Notes: generated by a model not told the origin, from the sequence alone. Positions 27,304-35,229 are shown, counted from the first letter of the stretch. The stretch is DNA of 64,000 nucleotides from Brevibacillus sp. (GCA_017656235.1 JACDOF010000005.1:93183-157182); one strand, 5' to 3'. Numbers and translations: made by a program.

Positions 27304-28148
27304 TGACCAAGCTCAGAAAAATCAAGGATGTTTTTTTCAAATGGCTCTTCTTTGCCGCCACTGCGTTCGGCATGCTTTCATTGGTCGTTCTGGTTGTCGA
27401 TATATTGTATCAAGGGCTCCCGCGCCTAAGTTGGGAGTTTATCACCAACTTTCCTTCCTTTAATCCCGACAAAGCGGGGATTAAAGCGGCAATCCTGGGA
27501 TCGGTGTGGGTGATCGGACTAACCGCTCCGATGGCGCTGTTTTTAGGGGTAGCCACCGCGTTGTACCTGGAGGAGTACGCGAAGAAAAACTGGTTTACCC
27601 GTCTGATCCAGACAAACATCTCCAATCTGGCTGGCGTTCCTTCCATTATCTATGGGATTTTGGGACTCGCCCTGTTCGTACGGGCGATGAAGCTGGGGCC
27701 GAGTATCCTGGCGGGCGCCTTTACCATGGCCTTGCTCGTTCTGCCGATTGTGGTCGTGGCGGCCCAGGAAGCAATCCGGGCGGTACCGCAGACCTTGCGG
27801 CACGGTGCCTATGCACTGGGGGCTTCGAAATGGCAGACGATTCGCGGCATCGTGCTTCCGTCCGCCGCGCCGGGAATTCTGACGGGCATGATTCTCAGCT
27901 TGTCCCGTGCAATTGGCGAAACGGCACCTCTGGTTGTTGTGGGCGCCTTCGTTTTTGTCCGCTTTGCCCCGACCGATCCGCTGGATAAGTTTACGGTGCT
28001 GCCGATTCAGATATACAGTTGGGTATCGCAGCCAAAAGCGGCGTTCCACGAATTGGCCGCATCCGGGATTATCGTCCTGTTGATCGTTCTGCTGCTGATG
28101 AACGCAACGGCAGTCCTTTTGCGGAACAAGTATCAAAAGCGTTTTTAA
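27303..28148 (+). CDS. pstA: Phosphate ABC transporter permease PstA
   Basis: A 281-residue permease with about six hydrophobic helices. L-A-G-V-P-S-I-I-Y-G and the loop H-G-A-Y-A-L-G-A-S-K-W-Q-T-I are typical, as is S-R-A-I-G-E-T-A-P-L. AAGGAGG lies seven bases before the ATG; the TTG three bases earlier is less likely. It overlaps pstC by one base and pairs with it in the membrane. Confidence 0.93.
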   Translation: MTKLRKIKDVFFKWLFFAATAFGMLSLVVLVVDILYQGLPRLSWEFITNFPSFNPDKAGIKAAILGSVWVIGLTAPMALFLGVATALYLEEYAKKNWFTRLIQTNISNLAGVPSIIYGILGLALFVRAMKLGPSILAGAFTMALLVLPIVVVAAQEAIRAVPQTLRHGAYALGASKWQTIRGIVLPSAAPGILTGMILSLSRAIGETAPLVVVGAFVFVRFAPTDPLDKFTVLPIQIYSWVSQPKAAFHELAASGIIVLLIVLLLMNATAVLLRNKYQKRF

Positions 28149-28196
28149 TGCAGACCCGTTTTGTATAGATACATTTTTTGAGGGGAGCTATGACCT

Positions 28197-28949
28197 GTGA
28201 GCATAATTGAAACCAGAAATCTGAATCTCTATTACGGACAGCATCACGCCTTGTTGGACATCAATGTTGATATTGAAGAAAACAGCATTACGGCTTTCAT
28301 TGGTCCTTCCGGCTGCGGAAAATCCACATTCTTGCGTACCTTGAACCGCATGAACGATATGATTCCCAATGTGAAAATAACCGGCACAGTCAAGGTAGCC
28401 GGTGAAGATATATACCAAAGCGGCGTAGATGTAGAGATTCTGCGCAAACGAGTCGGAATGGTGTTTCAACAGCCCAATCCCTTCCCGAAAAGCATCTACG
28501 ACAACATTACCTTTGGTCCCAAGCTGCACGGGGTGACCAACCGGCATGAACTGGACGAAATCGTCGAGAAAAGCCTGAAAGCGGCTGCCCTCTGGGACGA
28601 AGTAAAAGATGTGCTCAAGAAACCGGCGTACGGGTTGTCCGGCGGGCAGCAGCAGCGTCTCTGCATCGCCAGGGCACTGGCCGTCAATCCGCAGATTTTG
28701 CTGATGGACGAACCCACTTCCGCACTTGATCCGATTTCCACGGCCAAAATCGAGGAACTGCTCGATGAACTGAAGGAGACGTATACCATTGTGATCGTCA
28801 CTCACAACATGCAGCAGGCAGCGCGCATCTCTGACAAGACCGCCTTTTTCCTCAACGGGGAGCTGGTCGAATACGATGCGACCCCGGTTATTTTCCAAAA
28901 CCCGAGTGACAAGCGAACGGAAGATTACATTACCGGTCGCTTTGGCTGA
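28197..28949 (+). CDS. pstB: Phosphate ABC transporter ATP-binding protein
   Basis: A 250-residue ATPase. Walker A is G-P-S-G-C-G-K-S-T (36-44), the signature L-S-G-G-Q-Q-Q-R is near 145, and Walker [12 protein letters not shown] is near 165. The C-terminus [10 protein letters not shown] is diagnostic of PstB. The start is GTG with GAGGGGAGC upstream. It ends the operon: there is no phoU behind it, only a repeat element and a terminator. It energises phosphate import and, with PhoR, normally helps signal phosphate status. Confidence 0.95.
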   Translation: MSIIETRNLNLYYGQHHALLDINVDIEENSITAFIGPSGCGKSTFLRTLNRMNDMIPNVKITGTVKVAGEDIYQSGVDVEILRKRVGMVFQQPNPFPKSIYDNITFGPKLHGVTNRHELDEIVEKSLKAAALWDEVKDVLKKPAYGLSGGQQQRLCIARALAVNPQILLMDEPTSALDPISTAKIEELLDELKETYTIVIVTHNMQQAARISDKTAFFLNGELVEYDATPVIFQNPSDKRTEDYITGRFG

Positions 28950-29032
28950 TCTTTTCCATTCCACTCTTGAATCGCGGCAGCCAGCAGACTTTTCAGGTGT
29001 AGATAAAGGCGTTTGACAAAGGGAAGCGCGTA

Positions 29033-29220
29033 TCCCTTTTCCTCCACTCACTCCGCTGTCAGCCCGCAAGGAAGCAGAACTGTCACCAGGCAGGCTCGAA
29101 GCGGGGGGCACGCAAACGTAGAATCGCTGCGAAGTGGTTGGAAGCTGCGCCCGAAAGCTCCCGCTTCGTCCTTGCTCAAGCCTTGGCAGGGTGGCAAAGT
29201 CGATGCCTCCGGAAAAGGGA
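29033..29220. repeat. Intergenic repeat, type B, full-length copy 1
   Basis: A 188-bp element bounded by inverted TCCCTTTTCC (29033-29042) and GGAAAAGGGA (29211-29220). The interior matches the type B copy at 34.6 kb in the same order: CACTCACTCCG, GACTGTC-like core, AAGCGGG, CCCGCTTC, CTTGCTC and GTGGCAAAGTCG. Just upstream (28999-29022) lies GTGTAGATAAAG and TTTGACAAAGGG, related to the end motif of the other copies. It sits between pstB and the operon terminator. Confidence 0.75.
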
Positions 29221-29302
29221 CGCTCTCCCGCCAAACCGTTGCTTTGGAACTGAACCAACCTCACACTCTCCATTGCGGCAATGAAGCAGTGGTGCAGTTT
29301 GG

Positions 29303-29330
29303 AACTCGGCCACAAACCGAGTTTTTTTTT
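29303..29330 (+). terminator. Intrinsic terminator downstream of pstSCAB
   Basis: A 7-bp stem (29303-29309 with 29317-29323) is followed by nine to ten T residues. It lies 350 bases after pstB, beyond the repeat element, so the pst message probably carries the repeat in its 3' untranslated region. Confidence 0.9.
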
Positions 29331-29648
29331 GTGTGTGCGATGGATAATATGTCAAAGGATTACCTGGATTGCCTGCGCCAAACGTTATTGAGCTTAATGA
29401 AAAGGCTTATGACGAAATGGCAGATAATGGTCGTAAAAGGTAAAAATACGATGCTGTAAACTCCTCCCCATATCAAGTAACCGGAAATATTTGCAATCAA
29501 TTCAACATTCATCTGTGGACAGAGTTACACAATGTTTTCTTAATAGTAAGCTGCTGGAATAAAGAGAAGAACAGAAGAAAAAAATAGAAACGTTCATATT
29601 GCGTCTTTCCGTTGGATGCGCAGCGACAGAGAAAAGGAGAGAGTGTCT
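29331..29648. other. Gene-poor stretch before the GMC operon, with a possible coding remnant
   Basis: No complete gene is seen. A short frame at 29348-29443 reads like a protein C-terminus (ending N-E-K-A-Y-D-E-M-A-D-N-G-R-K-R) but has no ATG or ribosome site and a stop directly upstream. It may be a remnant. The rest, to 29632, is A+T-rich and should hold the promoter of the following operon, which I could not assign. Confidence 0.4.
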
Positions 29649-30041
29649 ATGTGGCAGGGATGGCCCTTGGAGCGCGTGATTATCTTGTTTACAGGATTGG
29701 CCTTTGCGATGATTTTTGTGCAGGTCACGCTGTTTCATTCCAGGCAAAATTTTCGTCACTGGTCAATGTGGCTGCCGGTGCTGGGGACTCCGGTGCTGGC
29801 TGTGGCGGCAGGAGCATACGGCTTTTACCGGGTGGAGTGGCTGCGTTGGACGTTCAGCGCCCTGTTGTGGATCGGTTTGGCGGAGGGATTGTACGGCGCC
29901 TACAAACATACGGCGGGGGTTGGGGAGCGTGTCGGCGGATACGGTGAAACCCAGAACTTCCTGGTTGGCCCGCCAATCATCCTGCCGCTGATGATGAGTG
30001 CAATCAGTGTATTGGGGCTGCTGGCCCTGTATTGGGAGTGA
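29649..30041 (+). CDS. Four-helix membrane protein of a GMC dehydrogenase operon
   Basis: A 130-residue protein with four predicted transmembrane helices (about residues 7-27, 36-56, 60-82 and 105-127). There is no haem-binding C-x-x-C-H and no recognised cofactor site. It heads an operon with a gluconate-2-dehydrogenase subunit 3-like gene and a GMC oxidoreductase. I infer it anchors the complex to the membrane or connects it to quinones. AAAGGAGA lies eight bases before the ATG. Family not recognised beyond this context. Confidence 0.75.
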   Translation: MWQGWPLERVIILFTGLAFAMIFVQVTLFHSRQNFRHWSMWLPVLGTPVLAVAAGAYGFYRVEWLRWTFSALLWIGLAEGLYGAYKHTAGVGERVGGYGETQNFLVGPPIILPLMMSAISVLGLLALYWE

Positions 30042-30046
30042 GCGGG

Positions 30047-30646
30047 ATGAGCAGGAGGAGTCATTACCCCACGTACAATGTATGGGATCAGCACGAACAT
30101 TGGGATCCTCATACCCGTCAGATCGTGGCTCAGCGACGTACGCCGGTGATCAGCCATTCTTTCCTGACAAGGCAGGAGGCGATGCTGGTGCAGACGCTGG
30201 CCGGCGTGCTGACGGATGAATACAGGCAGGAAGTGCTCACCTTTGTCACACAGCATATCGATCAGTCCCTGAACAGCCCGGTGGGAGAATCGCAGCGGAA
30301 AGCGGGCGTACCGGAGAAAAAGGTGCTGTATCGGCTCGGTTTGAGCGGAATCAACGAAGCGAGCCACAGGTTGTATCGGAGAGATTTTATCGGGTTGAAA
30401 CAGCCAGAGCAGGAAGAACTGCTGAGAAGAGTAGAAAAGGGGACCGTGCCGGAGACTTCCGCTTGGCAGCAGGTGGCTCCGCAGGATTTTTTCCAAAAGC
30501 TTTTGTACGACGTTGTCAACGCCTATTATTCCCACCCCTTGGTATGGTCCGACATCGGGTACGGAGGACCGGCTTATCCGCGCGGCTATGTCAGGGTAGA
30601 AAAAGGACTGGTTGATCCCTGGGAGGCGAAGAAAGATGGAGAATAG
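30047..30646 (+). CDS. Gluconate 2-dehydrogenase subunit 3 family protein
   Basis: A 199-residue soluble protein with the Gluconate_2-dh3 pattern: F-L-T-R-Q-E-A-M-L-V-Q-T-L-A near the N-terminus, the Q-x-x-F-F-Q-K-L-L-Y-D-V-V-N-A-Y-Y-S-H-P segment and the C-terminal G-Y-G-G-P-A-Y-P-R-G-Y. This subunit accompanies flavoprotein dehydrogenases. Usually it carries a Tat signal; none is obvious here. The ATG at 30047 has GGGAG eight bases upstream and starts five bases after the previous stop. Its 3' end overlaps the next gene by 11 bases. Confidence 0.85.
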   Translation: MSRRSHYPTYNVWDQHEHWDPHTRQIVAQRRTPVISHSFLTRQEAMLVQTLAGVLTDEYRQEVLTFVTQHIDQSLNSPVGESQRKAGVPEKKVLYRLGLSGINEASHRLYRRDFIGLKQPEQEELLRRVEKGTVPETSAWQQVAPQDFFQKLLYDVVNAYYSHPLVWSDIGYGGPAYPRGYVRVEKGLVDPWEAKKDGE

Positions 30647-32273
30647 GGATCGGGTCACCCATCACACGAACCACTACCAGGGCCGCCGCTCCAAAAGTCT
30701 TGATCAGCGGAAGTACCAAGACGGGGCGGATGTCTGCATCGTCGGTGCCGGGGCGGCTGGCTGCGTGTTGGCGTACGAACTGGCCAAAGCCGGACTGAAA
30801 GTGGTGGTAATCGAAGCAGGGCCGTTCTGGAATCCGCAGACCGACTTTGCCAGCGATGAACTGGCCACGCGACGTCTGGCATGGGAAGCCACGCGTATCG
30901 TCGATGGGGCCAACCCGCTGCGATTGGGCCACAACAATTCCGGCCGCGGTGTGGGCGGAGGGACCGTTCACTTTACCGGTGTATTTCTGCGCTTTCACGA
31001 AAGCGATTTCAGGACACGCTCGGTCGATGGGGTAGGGGAAGATTGGCCGATTGCTTACGAGGATCTCGCTCCTTATTACGACAAAATCGAGCGGGAGATT
31101 GCCGTGTCCGGACCCAAACACTACCCTTGGGGACCTTTTAAAGGGCCCTATCCTTATCCGGTACGGGAGCCGATCAGCGCCAATGCCCAGTTGTTCCGGG
31201 AAGCCTGCGAGAAGCTGGGGATTGAGAGCGTAGTGGCACCGCTGGCCATTTTGTCTGCTCCGTTTGACGGGCGGCCGCCCTGCATCAACCGCGGTTTTTG
31301 CAACCAGGGGTGTATGCCCAACGCCAAGTACAGCGGCCTGATCCAGCATATCCCCAAAGCGATTGAGCACGGAGCGGAAGTGCTGTCTGACTGCATGGTG
31401 ACGCAGGTTCTGACCGACGGCAGCCGGGTGACAGGCGTGCTGTTTGACCATGACGGGGCGACTTACGAACAAAAAGCGCGTGTCGTCATTCTGGCCGGGT
31501 TTGTCATTGAGACGCCACGTTTGCTGCTTCATTCCTCCACCCCCCACTTTCCTGACGGACTGGCCAACTCCAGTGGTTGGGTCGGCAAGGCAATCATGCC
31601 GCACAGCAGCCATGACGTGTACGGTCTCTTGCCGGAAGAGGTGCGTTTGTACAAGGGAACGCCCGTTTTGGCGCTGACCCAGCACTTTTATGAAACGGAC
31701 AAACGGCGCGGATTTGCCCGTGGCTATACGCTCCATGCACATGGGGCGAGGCCGGTCGGGATGGCTTCGGAAATCGCCACCCAGCGGGCAGACGGGCAAT
31801 TCCTGTGGGGCCGCCAGCTGCGGGAGGCCATGCTGGACTATAATTACTACGCCCGGATCACGCTGGTGGGCGAAGTGCTGCCCAACCCTGACAACTGTGT
31901 CACGCTGGCCGACGAGAAGGATGAGTACGGGATGCCGCTGGCCAAGGTAACGTTTCAATACGGAGAGAATGATCGAAGGCTGATTGAACATGCAGTGGTG
32001 CAGATGACCCAATTGGTGGAGGCGATGGGAGGCAAAGCGGCACATGTAGTTGCCGATACGGCACATTTGATGGGCGGCTGCCGGATGGGCAGCGATCCGG
32101 TCCAATCCGTCGTCGATTCCTACGGCCGCTGTCACGACATCCCCAACCTGTATATCGCTGGTGCCAGCATTTTCGTTACCTCCGGAGGGGCTAATCCGAC
32201 GAACACGGTAATGGCTTTGGCGGCCCGGACGGCGGAGCACCTGATCCAGGAGATGTCACGTCAAAACATCTGA
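30636..32273 (+). CDS. GMC family oxidoreductase (gluconate 2-dehydrogenase-like flavoprotein)
   Basis: A 545-residue flavoprotein. The ADP-binding motif G-A-G-A-A-G lies near residue 36, followed by V-I-E-A-G. G-R-G-V-G-G-G-T-V-H-F is the GMC signature region. The C-terminal block has H-L-M-G-G-C-R-M-G and T-S-G-G-A-N-P-T-N-T-V-M, with a catalytic His-Asn pair expected there. It probably oxidises a sugar acid, polyol or alcohol and passes electrons on through the partner subunits; the substrate is unknown. The ATG at 30636 has GGGAGG upstream. There is no signal peptide, so it may act on the cytoplasmic face. Confidence 0.88.
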   Translation: MENRDRVTHHTNHYQGRRSKSLDQRKYQDGADVCIVGAGAAGCVLAYELAKAGLKVVVIEAGPFWNPQTDFASDELATRRLAWEATRIVDGANPLRLGHNNSGRGVGGGTVHFTGVFLRFHESDFRTRSVDGVGEDWPIAYEDLAPYYDKIEREIAVSGPKHYPWGPFKGPYPYPVREPISANAQLFREACEKLGIESVVAPLAILSAPFDGRPPCINRGFCNQGCMPNAKYSGLIQHIPKAIEHGAEVLSDCMVTQVLTDGSRVTGVLFDHDGATYEQKARVVILAGFVIETPRLLLHSSTPHFPDGLANSSGWVGKAIMPHSSHDVYGLLPEEVRLYKGTPVLALTQHFYETDKRRGFARGYTLHAHGARPVGMASEIATQRADGQFLWGRQLREAMLDYNYYARITLVGEVLPNPDNCVTLADEKDEYGMPLAKVTFQYGENDRRLIEHAVVQMTQLVEAMGGKAAHVVADTAHLMGGCRMGSDPVQSVVDSYGRCHDIPNLYIAGASIFVTSGGANPTNTVMALAARTAEHLIQEMSRQNI

Positions 32274-32332
32274 GTCCTGCTCCAATTGTCATCGGGTCGT
32301 CAAAAAAGTGCGGTTTCCCTACCCAGGAAATG

Positions 32333-32344
32333 TATAGTATACTA
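32333..32344 (+). promoter_or_regulatory. -10 region with palindrome before the ArsR-type gene
   Basis: TATAGT (32333-32338) overlaps the 10-base palindrome TAGTATACTA (32335-32344), 34 bases before the ArsR-type start. It could be a promoter with an autorepressor operator. No good -35 is present. Confidence 0.35.
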
Positions 32345-32377
32345 AAACAGAGAATCAACACGAAAAGCGGGGGAAGC

Positions 32378-32719
32378 ATGATGGAACCCACAGAGATGAT
32401 GCATTTCCTGCATTTGTCCGACCTGTTCAAGATCTTGGGAGACAAGACACGGCTGGCCATTTTAGCGCTCTTGCAGGTGCAGTCTCTCTGTGTACGTGAT
32501 CTCGTCATGATTTTGCAGGTATCCCAGCCCTCCGTCTCCCAGCACCTGGCCAAGTTAAAGGGGTACGGGCTGGTGAAGGAGAACAAAAAGGGGTCGTGGG
32601 TACTGTATTCGCTGAATGACGAGTGCGAACCAATCGTCAAGTCGATATTACCCCATTTACCGGATGTGCAGCACTTGGTAAAGGATTTGGAGAATCGCGG
32701 ATTAAAAGCGGCCCTGTAA
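32378..32719 (+). CDS. ArsR-family winged-helix transcriptional regulator
   Basis: A 113-residue DNA-binding protein. The N-terminal L-F-K-I-L-G-D-K-T-R-L-A-I-L-A-L-L and the recognition helix Q-P-S-V-S-Q-H-L-A-K-L-K are clear ArsR/SmtB features. One cysteine lies before the recognition helix (S-L-C-V-R-D-L), the position of the metal-binding E-L-C-V motif of ArsR, but there is no second nearby Cys, so metal sensing is doubtful. The ATG at 32378 has GGGGGAAG upstream; an adjacent ATG is equally possible. No obvious target gene follows; it is convergent with the glutaredoxin-like gene. Confidence 0.88.
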   Translation: MMEPTEMMHFLHLSDLFKILGDKTRLAILALLQVQSLCVRDLVMILQVSQPSVSQHLAKLKGYGLVKENKKGSWVLYSLNDECEPIVKSILPHLPDVQHLVKDLENRGLKAAL

Positions 32720-32747
32720 CATAAAATAGCAATCAGCAGCAAGAAAC

Positions 32748-32780
32748 GACAAGAGGTGAAGCGCGGCTTCACCTCTTGTC
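32748..32780. terminator. Stem-loop between convergent genes
   Basis: A perfect 15-bp stem (32748-32762 with 32766-32780) has a GCG loop. It lacks a T-run on either side, but its position between two convergent stops suggests termination or transcript protection for both. Confidence 0.7.
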
Positions 32781-32835
32781 TGTGATTGGGCCCTCTTGGC
32801 GAGCCCGGAACAGGATAATGTCCGGTACTGCCTTA

Positions 32836-33084
32836 TTACAGTTCCAGGGCTTGTTTCAATGACTCTTTGTCAAATCCGTGGATGACAGTCCGATTACCGC
32901 TTTCGTCGACGATCAGCGTAACAGGTGTCATGGAAGCACCCAGTTGGACGGCTTCGTTGAAGTAGGTGTCGCTTTCGCGAATGTTCCGCTCTTCAAAGTT
33001 TACCCCCTGGGCTTTCAGCCACATTTTCTCTTCCTGACAAGGGCCGCACGTCGGCTGCGTGTATACAATGACTTGTTTGGCCAT
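32836..33084 (-). CDS. Glutaredoxin-family thiol oxidoreductase
   Basis: An 82-residue single-domain protein with the redox motif C-G-P-C (Cys14, Cys17 in T-Q-P-T-C-G-P-C) and the cis-Pro segment M-T-P-V-T-L. Similar small glutaredoxin-like proteins act in thiol-disulfide exchange, e.g. NrdH-like partners of ribonucleotide reductase; the actual partner is unknown. The start at 33084 has GGAGG eight bases upstream on the minus strand, and the longer frame is not supported. It is divergent from the exporter gene. Confidence 0.85.
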   Translation of the reverse strand: MAKQVIVYTQPTCGPCQEEKMWLKAQGVNFEERNIRESDTYFNEAVQLGASMTPVTLIVDESGNRTVIHGFDKESLKQALEL

Positions 33085-33209
33085 TTCGATTTCCTCCTTT
33101 CCAGGCAGCTTGGGCATGACGGGACAGCTTCGTCACAGGTAATTCGCGATTGTCAGCCCAACTCCTCCCGCTGGTATTATTATGTCAAAATTGAGGGGAA
33201 GACGGAGTC

Positions 33210-34127
33210 ATGAAGACGATTGCTCTTGGAATATTGTCAAGCCTGTTTTTTTCCGTTACCTTCCTGCTCAACCGTTCCATGAGCCTGGAAGGCGGATCAT
33301 TTGCCTGGAGCGCTTCGCTCCGCTTTTTGTTCATGCTGCCGCCCCTATTCGTCATCGTGTGGTTGAGCGGCAATCTTGGCAGGCTGTTTCGGGACATTAG
33401 GGACTATCCGTGGACATGGGTGAAATGGGGGACGGTCGGTTTTGGCATTTTTTACACCTGTACCTGTTTTGCGGCCGATTACGGCCCTGGGTGGCTGGTT
33501 GCCAGCACGTGGCAAATGACGATTATTTGCGGCCCGCTCCTGGCGCCATTGTTTGGTCAGTCCATCCCCTGGAGAAATTTGTATTGGTCGCTGTTGATCC
33601 TGCTGGGCGTAGCCATTATTCAGGTTGACCACGCTCAGGCGGTCTCGCTGCTGACCGCAGTGCTGACGGTGCTGCCGCTGCTGGCTGCTGCCGTGGCCTA
33701 TCCGCTTGGCAATCGCAAAATGATCGATCACTTGGCGGGACGCCTGGATCCGTTTTCGCGCATTCTCGGGATGTGCCTTGGCAGTTTGCCGTGCTGGCTG
33801 CTGCTGGCTGCCGGAGGCTATGCCTCCCAGGGGTGGCCCACTTCGTCACAGGTGGTTCAATCGCTATTGGTGATGGTTTGTTCCGGTCTGATTGCGACTT
33901 TCCTGTTTTTTCTGGCGACGGAGATGGCGGCCCAGGACCAGACGCGGCTGGCTGCGGTAGAAGCGACACAGGCGACTGAAGTCATTTTCACCTTGATGGG
34001 TGAGCTCCTCCTGCTCGACAGTGCGCTTCCTTCTCTTCCCGCATTGATTGGTATTGGCATTGTTTGTTTCGGTATTTATATGCAGAGCAGGCAGCGCTCC
34101 CTCTCCTTACCGGGAGCATCAGCGTAG
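33210..34127 (+). CDS. DMT-superfamily multidrug-exporter-like membrane protein
   Basis: A 305-residue protein with about ten hydrophobic helices. It resembles the EamA/EmrE-type (multidrug resistance efflux transporter, PF13536-like) family. The N-terminal L-S-S-L-F-F-S-V-T-F-L-L-N-R and the C-terminal A-A-V-E-A-T-Q-A-T-E-V-I-F-T segments are typical. Substrate unknown. The ribosome site (AGGGGAAG) is eight or more bases before the ATG. It stands alone upstream of the SASP gene. Confidence 0.8.
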   Translation: MKTIALGILSSLFFSVTFLLNRSMSLEGGSFAWSASLRFLFMLPPLFVIVWLSGNLGRLFRDIRDYPWTWVKWGTVGFGIFYTCTCFAADYGPGWLVASTWQMTIICGPLLAPLFGQSIPWRNLYWSLLILLGVAIIQVDHAQAVSLLTAVLTVLPLLAAAVAYPLGNRKMIDHLAGRLDPFSRILGMCLGSLPCWLLLAAGGYASQGWPTSSQVVQSLLVMVCSGLIATFLFFLATEMAAQDQTRLAAVEATQATEVIFTLMGELLLLDSALPSLPALIGIGIVCFGIYMQSRQRSLSLPGASA

Positions 34128-34168
34128 CTGGTGAATGCCTCCAATTTATTCTTGTGGAAAATAATGGT

Positions 34169-34199
34169 TGAATACTCTCCTGTCCTGCTGTACACATTA
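34169..34199 (+). promoter_or_regulatory. Sigma-G-type promoter of the SASP gene
   Basis: TGAATA (34169-34174), an 18-base spacer and CACATTA (34193-34199) closely match the forespore sigma-G consensus (TGAATA, 17-18 bases, CATACTA). It lies 34 bases before the SASP start. Confidence 0.75.
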
Positions 34200-34232
34200 A
34201 GGTCAGCAAGGTCAAGGAGGTGAACCGCAATC

Positions 34233-34406
34233 ATGGCCAAGCGCAATCAACAACCGCAAAATCCAGCTGCTGCAAATGCTGCTCGTGCTCAAGAAGCGGC
34301 TAACACCGCAACCGAGTTCGCCGCTGAAACGAACGCTGCTGAAGTTCGCCGTCAGAACCAACAATCGGCCGCTCGCGCAGCAGCAAAGAATAATGCGACT
34401 GAATAA
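34233..34406 (+). CDS. sspE: Gamma-type small acid-soluble spore protein
   Basis: A 57-residue protein. It is rich in Ala, Asn, Gln and Glu and contains the gamma-SASP repeat core T-E-F-A-A-E-T-N-A-A-E-V-R-R-Q-N-Q-Q-S-A. These proteins store amino acids in the spore core for use at germination. Only one repeat core is present, so it is shorter than the ~84-residue B. subtilis SspE. AAGGAGGTG lies ten bases before the ATG. A sigma-G-like promoter upstream and a terminator downstream make it a single forespore-expressed unit. Confidence 0.88.
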   Translation: MAKRNQQPQNPAAANAARAQEAANTATEFAAETNAAEVRRQNQQSAARAAAKNNATE

Positions 34407-34424
34407 GGTTCACTCCGAAAACAG

Positions 34425-34453
34425 CCCCCGTCTCGGAAAAAGATGGGGGTTTT
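34425..34453 (+). terminator. Intrinsic terminator of the SASP gene
   Basis: A 9-bp stem with one G-T pair (34425-34433 with 34441-34449) is followed by TTTT. Confidence 0.85.
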
Positions 34454-34463
34454 AGTCGTGTAC

Positions 34464-34525
34464 ACGAGTGGGGCGTTTTTCGCGCTTACTTCCGGTGGCC
34501 GCTGGCGAAAAACGCCCGAACTCGT
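34464..34525. repeat. Intergenic repeat, type A, short copy
   Basis: A 62-bp element whose ends are near-perfect inverted repeats: ACGAGTGGGGCGTTTTTCGC (34464-34483) and the complement of 34505-34525. The 22-base centre includes CTTCCGGTGGCC. It matches the two flanks of the 59.6-kb type A copy in inverse orientation, with that copy's central ~150 bases absent. Similarity continues outside the inverted repeat to about 34577. Confidence 0.75.
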
Positions 34526-34605
34526 CCCGAGCAAGAGTTTTGAAAATCGATCGGCACTGTACGGTGTTCTGGTTCGACCCAAGACAGTGATTATGACAGG
34601 AGAGC

Positions 34606-34792
34606 GGCCATTTTCCTCCCCTCACTCCGTTGCCAACCACCAATGGGGCTGGACTGTCCGCTTCGCAAGCCCAAAGCGGGCGGGCGCAAAAGCAGCGCTG
34701 CTCCGCCGTTTGGCCAAGTTGTGCCCGTATTCCCCGCTTCAGGCTTGCTCCGCTTGGATGGGTTGGCAAAGTCGGTCGTGCGGAAAATGGCC
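34606..34792. repeat. Intergenic repeat, type B, full-length copy 2
   Basis: A 187-bp element bounded by GGCCATTTTCC (34606-34616) and GGAAAATGGCC (34782-34792), perfect inverted repeats. A second inverted pair (TTGCCAACC near 34630, GGTTGGCAA near 34761) lies just inside. The interior has CTTCGCAAGC against GCTTGCTCC and GGCGCAAAAGC. It is colinear with the 29.1-kb copy. It ends 50 bases before acpS. Confidence 0.78.
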
Positions 34793-34842
34793 TCCACCCT
34801 CTATCTCTGTCATAATAGACAGGAGGAAGGGAGTGGCTCCTG

Positions 34843-35229
34843 ATGATTGTCGGAATCGGGATAGACATGGTTGAAATCGAACGGATCGCCGCGCTGCTAA
34901 ACCGCCAGCCGCGGGCGCTGCAACGCCTGTTTAGTGAGAGGGAACAGGCGCATTTTCCGAAGGCGTCTCCCAGCCGGTTTGCCGAGTATGCCGCTGGCCG
35001 CTTCGCCGCCAAGGAGGCGGCAGCCAAAGCGCTGGGCACAGGAATAGGTGCGGACGCAGGTTTTGCGGATATCGAGGTTCTGCCTGGTGAGCGTGGGAAG
35101 CCGCGGTTGGTTGTTTCAGAAACGGTTCTGGCCGCCTTGTTTGCAGATTGGCGGCGGCTTTGTTTTCACTTGAGCATCACCCACGACAAAACGTACGCAT
35201 TGGCACAGGTGATCATCGAACAAGTCTAA
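34843..35229 (+). CDS. acpS: Holo-[acyl-carrier-protein] synthase
   Basis: A 128-residue phosphopantetheinyl transferase that loads ACP for fatty-acid synthesis. Magnesium-binding residues are visible: Asp8 in G-I-G-I-D-M-V-E and Glu58 in R-F-A-A-K-E-A-A-A-K-A-L-G. AAGGGAG lies nine bases before the ATG. Order acpS, ydcC, alr is conserved with B. subtilis, although a 305-base structured gap separates it from ydcC here and type B repeat lies just upstream. Confidence 0.94.
   Translation: MIVGIGIDMVEIERIAALLNRQPRALQRLFSEREQAHFPKASPSRFAEYAAGRFAAKEAAAKALGTGIGADAGFADIEVLPGERGKPRLVVSETVLAALFADWRRLCFHLSITHDKTYALAQVIIEQV

Noticed and set aside
29013..29459. 148-codon frame over the type B repeat
   Set aside because: Arg/Ser-rich translation with no ribosome site; the DNA is explained as an inverted-repeat element.
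30591..32240. 549-codon minus-strand frame opposite the GMC oxidoreductase
   Set aside because: Antisense shadow of a gene with clear FAD-binding motifs.
34443..34874. Overlapping frames in the 34.5-34.8 kb repeats
   Set aside because: Frames run through inverted repeats and the SASP terminator and have no homolog-like features.
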